NCBI RefSeq assembly: GCF_000527135.1
Contig: NZ_AZUP01000001.1
Location: 2,356,001-2,420,000 of the forward strand
Direction of reading: 5' to 3'
Length of the DNA stretch: 64,000 bases
Origin: Methyloversatilis discipulorum
GTDB lineage: Bacteria > Pseudomonadota > Gammaproteobacteria > Burkholderiales > Rhodocyclaceae
Positions 33,122-42,408 of this stretch are shown here, one piece after another. How positions within the stretch are numbered: position 1 is the first letter of the stretch; the number at the start of each line of letters is the position of its first letter. The notes beneath the pieces are model-generated. The model was given only the letters and a program-made list of their open reading frames with translations. It searched no databases and had not been told where the DNA came from. Made by a program: the position numbers and the translations under genes.

Positions 33122-35254
33122 ATGTCCACCCATTCGAGCGAGACCCTTGTCGTGCGCGGCGCCTGTCCGCAGGATTGCCCCGATACCTGTGCGTTCCTGT
33201 ACCACGTCGAGGACGGCAAGCTGGTCGAAGTGACCGGCGACCCGGACCACCCGATGACGCGCGGCGGGCTGTGCGTGAAGCTGAAGAACTTCGCCGAGCA
33301 CCACTACAACCCGGACCGTCTGCTGCATCCGATGAAGCGGGTCGGCCCCAAGGGCTCCGGCATGTTCGAGCGCATCAGCTGGGACGAGGCGCTGGCGACC
33401 ATCAAGTCGAAGTGGACCGACATCATCGCCGAGTACGGCACGCAGGCCATCATGCCGCACGCCTACCTCGGCCATCAGGGCACGCTGAACGGGCTGACCG
33501 CCGGTGACGCCTTCTTCAACCGGCTGGGTTCGACGGTGGCCGAGAAGACCTATTGCGAATCCGGTTCGTCGACCGCCTGGATCATGACCGTCGGGCCGAC
33601 CGGCGGCATGGACGTGGAAAGCCTGGCCGTGTCGAAGTACATCATCGTGTGGGGCATGAACATGCTCAACACCAATCTGCACGGCTGGCCCTTCGTACTG
33701 AAGGCCAAGGCGGCCGGCGCCAAGATCGTGGTGATCGACCCGGTGCGCACCCGCACCGCCAAGCAGGCCGACTGGCACATCCGCATCAAGCCGGGCACCG
33801 ATGCCGCGCTGGCGCTGGGCATGATGAACGTGATCATCAGCGAGGACCTGTACGACCACGACTACGTCGAGAAATACACGCTGGGCTTCGACCAGCTGAA
33901 GGCGCGCGTGGCGGAGTTCCCGCCCGAGCGCGTATCCGAAATCACCGGCATTCCGGTGGTCGACATCCTGACGCTGGCGCGCGAATACGCCGGCACGCAG
34001 CGCTCGGCGATACGCCAGGGCGTGGCGGTCGAACGCAGCCCGGGCGGCGGCGACGCGGTGCGCGCCATCACCTGCCTGCCGGCGCTGACCGGCGCCTGGC
34101 GCTACCCGGGCGGCGGCACCATCGAAATGCCGATCTGGGAATTCCCGTTCAAATTCGACTTCATGTGCCGGCCGGACTGGATTCCGCCGGGCACCCGCGT
34201 AATCAATGAACTGGACCTCGGCGCCGCGCTGACCGGGGCGATGCCGCTCGACCCGCCGATCAAGTCGCTGTTCGTCTACAACTCCAACCCGGTGTCGCAG
34301 GCGCCGGGCGCCGGCACCATCGTCGAGGGGCTGCAGCGCGAAGACCTGTTCATGGTGTGCAGCGAACTGTTCATCACCGACACCGCCAAGTACGCCGACA
34401 TCCTGCTGCCGGCGACCATGCAGGCCGAACAGCTGGACATCATGGTGACCTGGGGCCACCTCTACATGCACCTGAACCAGCCGGCCATCGCGCCGCCGGG
34501 CGAGTGCGTGCCCAACGTCGAACTGTTCCGCCGGCTGGCGAAAACGATGGGCTTCACCGACGAACACTGGGACCTCGACGACTGGGAAATGCTGCGCCGC
34601 TGCTACGACTGGGACGCGCCGGTCATGAAGGGCATCACGCTGGAAACGCTGAAGGAAAAGGGCTGGATGCGGCTCGACGTCGGCCTGCCGGACGAGCGCA
34701 CGCCGCACGCCACCGGCGACTTCAAGACGCCGTCCGGCAAGTGCGAATTCGCGTCCAGTCTGGCCGCCGGCGGCAACTTCGTCGTGCCGGTATGGCGCTC
34801 GGGCTACGAGGCGATGCAGCCGGGTACGCCGGTCGATCCGGTGCCGAACTACATCCCGTCGGTCGAAACCATGCTGCCGGATGGCGCCAGCGCCTTCCCG
34901 ATCAATCTGGTGTCGCCGAAGCCGCACGCCTTCCTGAACACGCAATACGCGAACGAGCCGACGCAGCAGCGTCGCCAGGGCGAACAGATCATCGTCATCC
35001 ACCCTATGGACGCCGGCCCGCGCAGCATCGAACAGGGCAGCTATGTGCGCGTGTTCAACGAGCGCGGCGCCTTCGAGGCGCGCGCCGAAGTGAGCGAGGA
35101 CGTTTCGCCCGGACTGATGATGACCAATGTCGGCCACTGGCCGGGGCTGAACCGCAGCGGCACCGCGGTCAACTCGACCACCTCGACCCGGCACTGCAAT
35201 CTCGGCCAGGCAGGCACCTATTCCGACAACCGCGTCGACGTGCAGAGGGTTTGA
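33122..35254 (+). CDS. molybdopterin-dependent oxidoreductase, DMSO-reductase superfamily
   Basis: Catalytic subunit of 710 aa, no signal peptide, so cytoplasmic. N-terminal [4Fe-4S] site: C15, C19, C23 and C51 (CPQDCPDTC ... GGLCVK). The bis-MGD-binding domains run to the C-terminus (VWGMNMLNTNLHGWPFVLKAK, IKPGTDAALALGMMNV, C-terminal SPKPHAFLNTQY and NVGHWPGLN). C145 in TYCESGSS falls where the family places its Mo-ligating Cys/SeCys, although S147 or S149 are possible. The start has GGGAGA upstream. It is followed by a ferredoxin and a reductase with small spacings. Substrate unknown; formate dehydrogenase-like and thiosulfate/polysulfide reductase-like roles are both possible. Confidence 0.82.
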   Translation: MSTHSSETLVVRGACPQDCPDTCAFLYHVEDGKLVEVTGDPDHPMTRGGLCVKLKNFAEHHYNPDRLLHPMKRVGPKGSGMFERISWDEALATIKSKWTDIIAEYGTQAIMPHAYLGHQGTLNGLTAGDAFFNRLGSTVAEKTYCESGSSTAWIMTVGPTGGMDVESLAVSKYIIVWGMNMLNTNLHGWPFVLKAKAAGAKIVVIDPVRTRTAKQADWHIRIKPGTDAALALGMMNVIISEDLYDHDYVEKYTLGFDQLKARVAEFPPERVSEITGIPVVDILTLAREYAGTQRSAIRQGVAVERSPGGGDAVRAITCLPALTGAWRYPGGGTIEMPIWEFPFKFDFMCRPDWIPPGTRVINELDLGAALTGAMPLDPPIKSLFVYNSNPVSQAPGAGTIVEGLQREDLFMVCSELFITDTAKYADILLPATMQAEQLDIMVTWGHLYMHLNQPAIAPPGECVPNVELFRRLAKTMGFTDEHWDLDDWEMLRRCYDWDAPVMKGITLETLKEKGWMRLDVGLPDERTPHATGDFKTPSGKCEFASSLAAGGNFVVPVWRSGYEAMQPGTPVDPVPNYIPSVETMLPDGASAFPINLVSPKPHAFLNTQYANEPTQQRRQGEQIIVIHPMDAGPRSIEQGSYVRVFNERGAFEARAEVSEDVSPGLMMTNVGHWPGLNRSGTAVNSTTSTRHCNLGQAGTYSDNRVDVQRV

Positions 35255-35257
35255 GCC

Positions 35258-35563
35258 ATGACCCATGTCGTGACCGACAACTGCCGCGGCTGCCGCTACA
35301 CCGACTGCGTGGCGAGCTGCCCGGTGGCCTGCTTCCATGTGAACGAGGTGCGCGTCTATATCGACCCGGCGGTGTGCATAGACTGCAGCGCCTGCATTCC
35401 GGCCTGCCCGGTGCACGCCATCGTCGAGGAATTCGACCTGGCGGAGGACCAGCAGCACTGGATACGCATCAACGCTGAGGCGGCGCAGCGCTATCCGGTC
35501 ATCCGCGCGCGTCTGGCGCCGCTCGACGGCGCCGACGCGCGCCGGCAGCAACTGGGACTGTGA
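35258..35563 (+). CDS. 7Fe ferredoxin ([3Fe-4S][4Fe-4S])
   Basis: Electron carrier of 101 aa with cysteines at 9, 12, 17, 21, 25, 40, 43, 46 and 50. This is the Azotobacter FdI pattern displaced by one (CxxCxxxxC for the 3Fe cluster, CIDCSACIPACP for the 4Fe cluster). The C-terminal half (DLAEDQQHWIRINAEAAQRYPVI) is the usual FdxA extension. Starts three bases after the Mo-enzyme stop; six bases before the reductase. It should shuttle electrons between the two partners. Confidence 0.93.
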   Translation: MTHVVTDNCRGCRYTDCVASCPVACFHVNEVRVYIDPAVCIDCSACIPACPVHAIVEEFDLAEDQQHWIRINAEAAQRYPVIRARLAPLDGADARRQQLGL

Positions 35564-35569
35564 TGCGCG

Positions 35570-36985
35570 ATGGCGATACCCGGAACTGAAGGCCAGCCCC
35601 TGCGCGTGGCCATCGTCGGCAGCGGGCCCGGCGGCTTCTACGCCGCCGAAGCCCTGCTGGAAAGCGGCCTGCAGGTGGAGATCGACCTGATCGAACGCCT
35701 GCCGGTGCCGTTCGGCCTGGTGCGCTTCGGCGTCGCGCCCGACCACGCGAAACTGAAGTCGGTCACCACGGTGTTCTCGCAGATCGCCGAAGACCCGCGA
35801 CTGCGCTTCTTCGGCAATGTCGAGCTCGGACGCGACCTGTCGGTGCGGCAGCTGGGCGCGCTCTACCACGCGGTCATCGTCGCCACCGGTGCGGCTGGCG
35901 ACCGCCGGCTCGGCATCGACGGCGAACACCTGCCGGGCGTGCACGCGGCCGGCGATTTCGTCGGCTGGTACAACGGCCGGCCGGAATGCGCCGAGCTCGA
36001 ATTCGATCTGCAGCAGGAGGTCGCGGTGGTGATCGGCCAGGGCAATGTGGCGATCGATGTGTGCCGCATCCTGGCCAGCCCGGTCGATGTGCTGCGACGC
36101 ACCGACATCGCCACGCATGCCATCGACGCGCTGGCGCGGTCGCGCATCCGCGAAATCCACCTGGTCGGCCGGCGCGGGCCGGTGCAGGCGAAGTTCACGC
36201 CGAAGGAACTGCGCGAACTGGGCACCCTGCCCGGCTGGCAGCCACGCATCGATCCGGCGGCACTCGTGCTCAACGACGCCAGCCAGGCCGAGCTGGCCAT
36301 GCCGGGCTTCGTTCACGCCCCGCGCAACGTGGACATCCTGCGCGGCTTCGCGCAAGCGCCGGTCGACGACGCGCGGCGCCCGCTGCACCTGCATTTCCAC
36401 CGCGCGCCGGTGGCGCTGAGCGGCGAGTCGCGGGTGGAACGGATCGAACTGGAAGCGCAGGCGCTGTCGGGTACAGCCGGCGCGCAATCGGCCACACCGA
36501 CCGGCGAGCGCCTGAGCCTGCCGGCCGGGCTGGTGCTGCGCAGCGTCGGCTACCGCGGCACGCCGCTGCCCGGCCTGCCCTTCGATCTGGTGCGCGGCGC
36601 GCTGCCGCATCGCGACGGTCGCATCGTCGACACCGGCGGCAAGGTGCTGCGCGGCTGGTACGCGACCGGCTGGATCAAGCGCGGCCCGACCGGCGTCATC
36701 GGCACCAACCGCGCCGACAGCGTGGACACGGTGGCCAGCCTGCTGGCCGACCTCGCGCAGCTCGACACCCCGAAAGCCGGCCGCGCCGGCCTGCTGGCGC
36801 AACTGTCAGCGGACCGCAGACAGGTGGTCGATTTCGCCGGGTGGCGCGCGATAGCGCAGGCCGAGGCCGAGCGCGGACGCGCAAGCGGAAAGCTGGCGGA
36901 GAAGTTCGTCCGCGTCGAAGACATGCTGGATGCCGCCGCGGTCGCCGAAGCCCCGCAGTCGAGGGAGCGAGCCTGCTCGCGCTAG
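35570..36985 (+). CDS. adrenodoxin reductase-like ferredoxin--NADP+ reductase
   Basis: FAD protein of 471 aa of the adrenodoxin-reductase/FprA family (distinct from the Fpr at 26182). Seen: FAD motif VAIVGSGPGGFYAAEALL (residues about 13-30), PVPFGLVRFGVAPDHAKLKSV, NADP site VVIGQGNVAIDVCRIL, VGRRGPVQAKFTPKELREL, GYRGTPLPGLPF and WYATGWIKRGPTGVIGTNR. It closes the three-gene operon with the Mo enzyme and 7Fe ferredoxin. Its last eight codons (SRERACSR) lie inside a REP-like hairpin, so the tail is an acquired or drifted extension. Confidence 0.9.
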   Translation: MAIPGTEGQPLRVAIVGSGPGGFYAAEALLESGLQVEIDLIERLPVPFGLVRFGVAPDHAKLKSVTTVFSQIAEDPRLRFFGNVELGRDLSVRQLGALYHAVIVATGAAGDRRLGIDGEHLPGVHAAGDFVGWYNGRPECAELEFDLQQEVAVVIGQGNVAIDVCRILASPVDVLRRTDIATHAIDALARSRIREIHLVGRRGPVQAKFTPKELRELGTLPGWQPRIDPAALVLNDASQAELAMPGFVHAPRNVDILRGFAQAPVDDARRPLHLHFHRAPVALSGESRVERIELEAQALSGTAGAQSATPTGERLSLPAGLVLRSVGYRGTPLPGLPFDLVRGALPHRDGRIVDTGGKVLRGWYATGWIKRGPTGVIGTNRADSVDTVASLLADLAQLDTPKAGRAGLLAQLSADRRQVVDFAGWRAIAQAEAERGRASGKLAEKFVRVEDMLDAAAVAEAPQSRERACSR

Positions 36986-37372
36986 CGGTCTGAATCGGAG
37001 CCCGCGGCCAGCCTAAGCTGCATCGCGACCAAGGTCGCTCCCACAAGTAATGCGCCCGATCCATGGCTGGCGCCAGGGCCGAGGTTCTGTGGGAGGGGTC
37101 TTCTGACCCCGACAACCGCCGGGATCGAGGCCTGCAGACAGCAGCGGCCGTGTCGCGGCCAAGGCCGCTCCCACAAGGAATGCGCCCGATCCACGGCTGG
37201 CGCCTGGGCCGGGTTTCTGTGGAAGGGGTCTTCTGACCACGACAGCCGCCTGGATCGAAGCCTGCGGACAGCAGCGGCCGTGTCGCGGCCAAGAAGGCCG
37301 TTCCCACAAGAGCACTCGCGGGTCGCGGCTCGGGCCAGGGTTCGCGGGAGCGAGCTTGCTCGCGATTCCGAC
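36963..37372. repeat. cluster of REP-like hairpins
   Basis: At least six copies: a partly degenerate one overlapping the reductase 3' end (GGGAGCGAGCCTGCTCGCGC at 36963), TCGCGACC-AA-GGTCGC-TCCCAC (37022), GTGGGA-GGGGTC-TTCT-GACCCC-GA (37091), TCGCGGCC-AA-GGCCGC-TCCCAC (37155), a GTGGAAGGGGTC variant (37218), TCGCGGCC-AAGAA-GGCCG-TTCCCAC (37286) and GCGAGC-TT-GCTCGC-GA (37351). This fills the 394-base gap; no gene is seen in it. Confidence 0.9.
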
Positions 37373-37379
37373 CCGACCG

Positions 37380-38639
37380 TCAGGCGCGGCCGTAGCGCTG
37401 GCGTGCCACCACGGCGAGACCGCAGCCGACGCTGCCATACAGGTCGCCCTCGACCGGCTGCGCGTCCGGAAAGCGCGCGGCCAGGGCCTGGCGCAGTGCC
37501 GGCACGCCGCTGGAGCCGCCGGTGAAGAACAGCGTGTCGACTGCCGACGGTGCGAGACCGGCCTGCGCGATGCAGGCAAGCGCGGCGTCGCCGACGCGGG
37601 CGATCTCTGCCGCGATGGCGTCCTCGAACGCGGCGCGACTGACCGGTACGTGCAAGCCGGCCTCGGCCACGCCCAGATCGAGATCGACCAGGGGCGCATC
37701 CGACAGCGCAATCTTCGCCGCTTCCGAGCGGATCGCCAGATGGTGGCCGCTGCGCTCGCGCAGCACGCGCAACAGCCGCTCGAAGCGGCGACCATCGACC
37801 ACGTCGCGCGCCATGTCCTGCAGACCGGGCAGCACGTCGCGGCGGTAGGCGAGGTGGATGGTGTGCCAGGTGGCGAGGTTGAAGTAAGTGCTGTTGGGCA
37901 GTACGGCGCCGCTGGCCAGCAGGCCGCCCATGCCCAGTTCGGGCATCACGCAGGCGAGCGACAGACGCTTGTCGAAATCGGTGCCGCCGATGTGCACGCC
38001 GGTATTGCCCAGCAGGTCGGCACTGCGGTCGACATGGCGTCGGCGCTCGGGTGACAGCCGCACCAGCGAGAAGTCGGAGGTGCCGCCGCCGATGTCCACC
38101 ACCAGCACCAGCGATTCGCGTTCGACCGTCTGCTCGAAGGCATGCGCGGCGGCGATCGGCTCGAACTGGAAGCTCACGTCGCGGAAGCCGGCGCGGCGCA
38201 CGATGTCGGCCAGCGTGTCTTCGGCCAGCTTGTCCGCCTCGGCGTCGTCGTCGACGAAGCGCACCGGGCGGCCGACCACCACTTGTTCGAAGCGCGTCTG
38301 CGCCGCCGTCTCGGCGCGCTTCTTCACTTCGCCGATGAAACCGCCGATCAGATCGCGGAAGGCCAGGTGACGGCCGCCGACGTCGGTGCCGGCGTCCATC
38401 AGGCCACTGCCGAGCAGGCTTTTCATCGAGCGCATCAGCCGGCCTTCGAAACCTTCGAGGTATTCGCTAAGCGCCGCACGACCGACCGCGATCGAATCTT
38501 CGTCCAGATTGAAGAACACGGCCGACGGCAAGGTCGGCTTGCCATCTTCGAGCGGCAGCAGGCGGGCCAGCGGGCCGTCGTGGATGGCGGCGGTGGAGTT
38601 CGAGGTGCCGAAGTCGATGCCGCAGGCGGAGGTGTTCAT
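37380..38639 (-). CDS. Hsp70-family (YegD-like) ATPase-domain protein
   Basis: Protein of 419 aa with the actin/Hsp70 ATPase fold only. Seen: phosphate-1 loop CGIDFGTSNSTAAI (residues about 6-19), phosphate-2 loop VVDIGGGTSDFSLV (about 190), adenosine motif FFTGGSSGVPAL (about 380) and GVHIGGTDFDKRL. The substrate-binding domain of DnaK is missing, as in E. coli YegD. Function unknown in the family; a nucleotide-dependent adaptor or atypical chaperone is possible. Monocistronic, ending at the REP cluster. Confidence 0.88.
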   Translation of the reverse strand: MNTSACGIDFGTSNSTAAIHDGPLARLLPLEDGKPTLPSAVFFNLDEDSIAVGRAALSEYLEGFEGRLMRSMKSLLGSGLMDAGTDVGGRHLAFRDLIGGFIGEVKKRAETAAQTRFEQVVVGRPVRFVDDDAEADKLAEDTLADIVRRAGFRDVSFQFEPIAAAHAFEQTVERESLVLVVDIGGGTSDFSLVRLSPERRRHVDRSADLLGNTGVHIGGTDFDKRLSLACVMPELGMGGLLASGAVLPNSTYFNLATWHTIHLAYRRDVLPGLQDMARDVVDGRRFERLLRVLRERSGHHLAIRSEAAKIALSDAPLVDLDLGVAEAGLHVPVSRAAFEDAIAAEIARVGDAALACIAQAGLAPSAVDTLFFTGGSSGVPALRQALAARFPDAQPVEGDLYGSVGCGLAVVARQRYGRA

Positions 38640-38700
38640 CGGGCAGTGCGGTGGAGCGGAAGGCCGCGCAGCGTACGGGGGCGGCGCGCGGTGCGCAAGT

Positions 38701-39552
38701 TCAGGATGCCGCCGCTGCGAGCACGATGTCGGCCAGCGCGCGCGCGCTGCCCGGCGCGGTGTCGAAGAAGAGCGAGGGTTCGATCAGTTCCAGTTCGATC
38801 AGCACCGGCCGGCCGTCGAGCCGCAGCATGTCGACGCGCGCATAGGCGCAGGGTCGGGGGGCGACTGCCAGCGCCGCTTCGGCCAGCGCGAACTCGTCGG
38901 CCGCAGGCGCGTGCGCATGGGCGACACCGCCCCAGATGTCCTGACAGCGGTAGTCGCCGGCCTGCGGCACCTTGCGCACCGCGTGCGAACAGCGGCCGCC
39001 GAAGAAGATGAGCGACACCTCGCCGTCGGCGATGCCCGGCGCGAAGGGCTGCAGCAGCACGTCGCCGTCGGCCGCCAGCGCGCGCAGATGATCGGCGCAG
39101 GCGGCGCTGTCGGCGGCGCCACGGAAAGCACCGAAAGCGCCTATCGACACCGCCGGCTTCACCACCACCTCTTCGCTGCCGAATTCAGCCAGCGCCTGCG
39201 CGAGCTGCGCACTGTGCCGCTCGATGAAACGCGTCGGCACGATGTCCACGTCACGCTCCGCCAGCTCGAACAGATAGCGCTTGTGGCTGTTCCACTCGAT
39301 CACCGGCAGTGGATTGAGCAGCCGGCTGCAGCGATCCACCCGCTGCGCCCAGGCGAGGAATTCGGGCAGGCGCGTGTGGTAGTCCCAGGGCGAACGCAGC
39401 AGCACGCAGCGGTAGGCCGACCAGTCGATGTCGGCGTCCCACGCGACCAGATCGACCGGCACGCCGCAGGCGGCCATCAGCAGTTCGGCGTCGCTGTCGG
39501 GCTTGGGCATGTCGGCGCAGGTGACGAAGGCGATGTCGGGACGGGCGCTCAT
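38701..39552 (-). CDS. ATP-grasp family ligase
   Basis: ATP-grasp protein of 283 aa, glutathione synthetase/RimK-like. Seen: VVVKPAVSIGAFGAFRG (residues about 147-163, ATP-binding lysine loop), VLLQPFAPGIADGEVSLIFFGG and ARVDMLRLDGRPVLIELELIEPSLFFD, where the acidic residues and ELELIEP hold the two magnesium ions. N-terminal domain PDIAFVTCADMPKPDSDAELL. It closely resembles the DcsG-like/uncharacterised ATP-grasp group, so it may form an amide from an amino acid. Substrate unknown. Divergent from the GGDEF-EAL gene at 39707. Confidence 0.82.
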   Translation of the reverse strand: MSARPDIAFVTCADMPKPDSDAELLMAACGVPVDLVAWDADIDWSAYRCVLLRSPWDYHTRLPEFLAWAQRVDRCSRLLNPLPVIEWNSHKRYLFELAERDVDIVPTRFIERHSAQLAQALAEFGSEEVVVKPAVSIGAFGAFRGAADSAACADHLRALAADGDVLLQPFAPGIADGEVSLIFFGGRCSHAVRKVPQAGDYRCQDIWGGVAHAHAPAADEFALAEAALAVAPRPCAYARVDMLRLDGRPVLIELELIEPSLFFDTAPGSARALADIVLAAAAS

Positions 39553-39706
39553 GGCGGGCGGGAATCCTTGGCGTGGAGGTGTGGTGGAACGCGGGCCCGA
39601 CGACGTCCGGTTCGCACGCCGGCAGACCCTGGGAGAGGCGCCATGATACCGGCGCCGGGCACCCTCGCGCCGTATCCGTCAGGCGCGCGGGAAACTCGCC
39701 ATCCTC

Positions 39707-42346
39707 ATGAAAGAAAACATTTTTTGCAATGCACAAGTACAGTCCGCCAGCGGCGCGCCGATATCTGATGCGAGCGCCGCCGATGTGAGCATGGCGGGCC
39801 TTTTGGCAATCGCGATGAGCAGCAGAACCTTGACTTCAACCCCGCATCCCTCGAACTCCACCTATTCAGAACGGCCTGCGCACGAGCAGGCGGAGGGCGA
39901 CCGGCGATTCCGCCTGCTGTTCGAGCGCATCCCGGACCCGATGCTGCTGCTCGACGTCGAATCGGGCGTATTCATCGACTGGAACCCGGCGGCGATGCGC
40001 ATGCTGAACTTCCCGGCCCGCGAGGAGGTGATCGCGCTGCGCCCGGCCGACATTTCGCCGGCGCAGCAGCCGGACGGTCGTGCATCGGACGAAAAAGCGC
40101 GCGAAATGATGGACATCGCGCGGCGCGAAGGCAGCCACCGCTTCGAGTGGACCATCTGCAGCCCCTATCGCAGCGAGGTCGTGATCGAGGTGCTGCTGAC
40201 CACCATCGCCATCGACGGCCGTGAGGTGTTCATCACCACCTGGCGCGACCTCAGTCAGCAAAAGCGCACCGAGCGCGATCTGGTGGCCAACAAGCTGCGC
40301 TGGAAATTCGCGCTCGAAGGTGCCGGCGACGGCGTATGGGACTGGAACATCCAGGACGGCACCGTCTTCTTCAGCCCGCGCTGGAAAACCATGCTGGGCT
40401 ACGAGGAAGAGGACATCGGCAACGCGCTGTCCGAATGGTCGGAACGCGTACATCCGGACGACCTGCCGCGGGTGATGGCCGACGTGCAGGCCCACCTCGA
40501 CGGCCGCACGCCGGGCTACCGCAACGAGCACCGCATGCTCTGCCGCAACGGTGACTACAAGTGGATACTGGACCGCGGCAAGGTGATCAGCCATGACGCC
40601 GACGGCCGGCCGCTGCGCATGGTGGGCACCCACACCGACATCACCGAACGTCGCCGCGTGCAGACCGAACTCGAACGCGCCGAAGCCACCCAGCGCGCGC
40701 TGCTCGACGCCATGGCCGACGGCGTGTTCGTGGCGCAGGAGCACCGTTTCGTATTCGTCAATCCGGCCCTGCCGCGCATGCTGGGCTATACGGTCGAGGA
40801 ATTCACCGGCCTCACTTTCGCCGATGTGCTGCACCCCGACTTCCTCGAACTGTGGAGCGAACGCTACGAGCGGCGCATCGGTTCCGGGCCGGAACCGCAA
40901 CGTCGCTACGAAGTGCAGTTGCTGAACCGCGACCGCGACCGGCCGCTGTGGATAGAACTGATCGCCTCCCGCTTCACCTATCGCGACGAGCCTGCCGTGC
41001 TCGGCATCGTGCGCGACATCAGCGACAAGAAGATCAACGAACAGACCATCTGGAAGCAGGCCAACTACGACGCGCTGACCAATCTGCCCAACCGCCATCT
41101 GCTGCTGCATCACCTGCGCCAGGAAATGCGCCTGAGCCAGCGCAGCGGTCACCAGCTGGCGGTGCTGTTCATCGACCTCGACCGCTTCAAGGAAGTGAAT
41201 GACACGCTGGGCCACCCGGCCGGCGACAGCCTGCTGCAGCAGGCGGCGCAGCGCATCACCGGCTGCATGCGCGACACCGACGTGGTTGCCCGCTTCGGTG
41301 GCGACGAATTCGCGGTGGTGCTGGGCGGGTTGGAGCACCCGGACGTCGTCGAGCAGATCGCCGGCAAGATACTGAGCGCCCTGCACCAACCTTTCCAGCT
41401 GTTCAACGAACTGGTCTATGTGTCGGCCTCGATCGGCATCACGCTGTACCCGGACAGCGCGCAGAGCCAGGAAGATCTGCTGAAGCAGGCCGATCAGGCG
41501 ATGTACGACGCCAAGCGCGCCGGACGCAACCGGATGAGCTATTTCACGCCGTCGATGCAGGCCAGTTCCGAACGCCGTCTGCGCCTGGTGTCGGACATGC
41601 ACACCGCGCTGACCACCGGCCAGTTCCACCTCGTCTACCAGCCCATCGTCGAGATCGCGACCGGCCGCGTGCGCAAGGCCGAAGCGCTGATACGCTGGCA
41701 GCACCCGGAGCGCGGCCATGTATCGCCGACCGAATTCATCCCGATCGCCGAGGAAACCGGCCTCATCCTGCCGATGGGCGACTGGATCACGCGCACTGCG
41801 GTCGGTTTCGCGCGCCATCTGCAGCAGCGCCATGGCGACACCGTGCAGATCAGCATCAACCATTCGCCGCTGCAGCTGCGCAATCGAAACGGCGACTATC
41901 CCGGCGTGGTCGAGCTGCTGCACCAGCTCGACGCACCGGGCAGCCTGGTAGCGATCGAAATCACCGAAGGCATGCTGGTCGAGGCCGACGAACCGGCCCT
42001 GGAATGTCTCTACGCGATGCGCGACGCCGGCGTCCAGGTGTCGCTGGACGACTTCGGCACCGGCTATTCATCGCTGTCCTACCTGAAGAAGTTCGACATC
42101 GACTACCTGAAGATCGACCAGTCCTTCGTGCGTGGCCTGTCGCGCGATTCGAGCGAACTGGCGCTGTGCGAAGCGATGATCGTGATGGCGCACAAGCTGG
42201 GCATGCAGGTGATCGCCGAGGGCGTCGAAACCATCCACCAGCTCGACCTGCTGCGCGCCGCGCAATGCGACTACGCCCAGGGTTACCTCTTTTCGCGCCC
42301 GCTGCCGGCCGAACACTTCGAAGCCTGGTTGCGCGAGAATGGCTGA
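39707..42346 (+). CDS. triple-PAS GGDEF-EAL cyclic-di-GMP protein
   Basis: Cytoplasmic signalling protein of up to 879 aa. Domains: PAS (about 65-185, LLFERIPDPMLLLDVESGVFI), PAS/PAC (about 195-330, WDWNIQDGTVFFSPRWKTMLGY and GTHTDITERR), PAS (about 335-450), GGDEF (intact motif at 531-535) and EAL (E659 in AEALIRW; IEITEGMLVE, DDFGTGYSSLSYLKKFDIDYLKID). Both catalytic motifs look intact. Several starts are possible (39707, 39791, 39815) and none has a good ribosome site; the first 60 residues are unconserved-looking. Followed 62 bases later by another GGDEF-EAL gene. Confidence 0.9.
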   Translation: MKENIFCNAQVQSASGAPISDASAADVSMAGLLAIAMSSRTLTSTPHPSNSTYSERPAHEQAEGDRRFRLLFERIPDPMLLLDVESGVFIDWNPAAMRMLNFPAREEVIALRPADISPAQQPDGRASDEKAREMMDIARREGSHRFEWTICSPYRSEVVIEVLLTTIAIDGREVFITTWRDLSQQKRTERDLVANKLRWKFALEGAGDGVWDWNIQDGTVFFSPRWKTMLGYEEEDIGNALSEWSERVHPDDLPRVMADVQAHLDGRTPGYRNEHRMLCRNGDYKWILDRGKVISHDADGRPLRMVGTHTDITERRRVQTELERAEATQRALLDAMADGVFVAQEHRFVFVNPALPRMLGYTVEEFTGLTFADVLHPDFLELWSERYERRIGSGPEPQRRYEVQLLNRDRDRPLWIELIASRFTYRDEPAVLGIVRDISDKKINEQTIWKQANYDALTNLPNRHLLLHHLRQEMRLSQRSGHQLAVLFIDLDRFKEVNDTLGHPAGDSLLQQAAQRITGCMRDTDVVARFGGDEFAVVLGGLEHPDVVEQIAGKILSALHQPFQLFNELVYVSASIGITLYPDSAQSQEDLLKQADQAMYDAKRAGRNRMSYFTPSMQASSERRLRLVSDMHTALTTGQFHLVYQPIVEIATGRVRKAEALIRWQHPERGHVSPTEFIPIAEETGLILPMGDWITRTAVGFARHLQQRHGDTVQISINHSPLQLRNRNGDYPGVVELLHQLDAPGSLVAIEITEGMLVEADEPALECLYAMRDAGVQVSLDDFGTGYSSLSYLKKFDIDYLKIDQSFVRGLSRDSSELALCEAMIVMAHKLGMQVIAEGVETIHQLDLLRAAQCDYAQGYLFSRPLPAEHFEAWLRENG

Positions 42347-42408
42347 AATGCACCACTCGTCCGGCGCCCTGGCGGACGGCCCCGCAGCCCGCATTTCAAA
42401 TAGAGAGA

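Noticed and set aside
33041..36802. Open frame of 1253 codons on the - strand opposite the Mo-enzyme operon
   Set aside because: Antisense shadow; the opposite strand carries three well-supported genes with Fe-S and FAD motifs.
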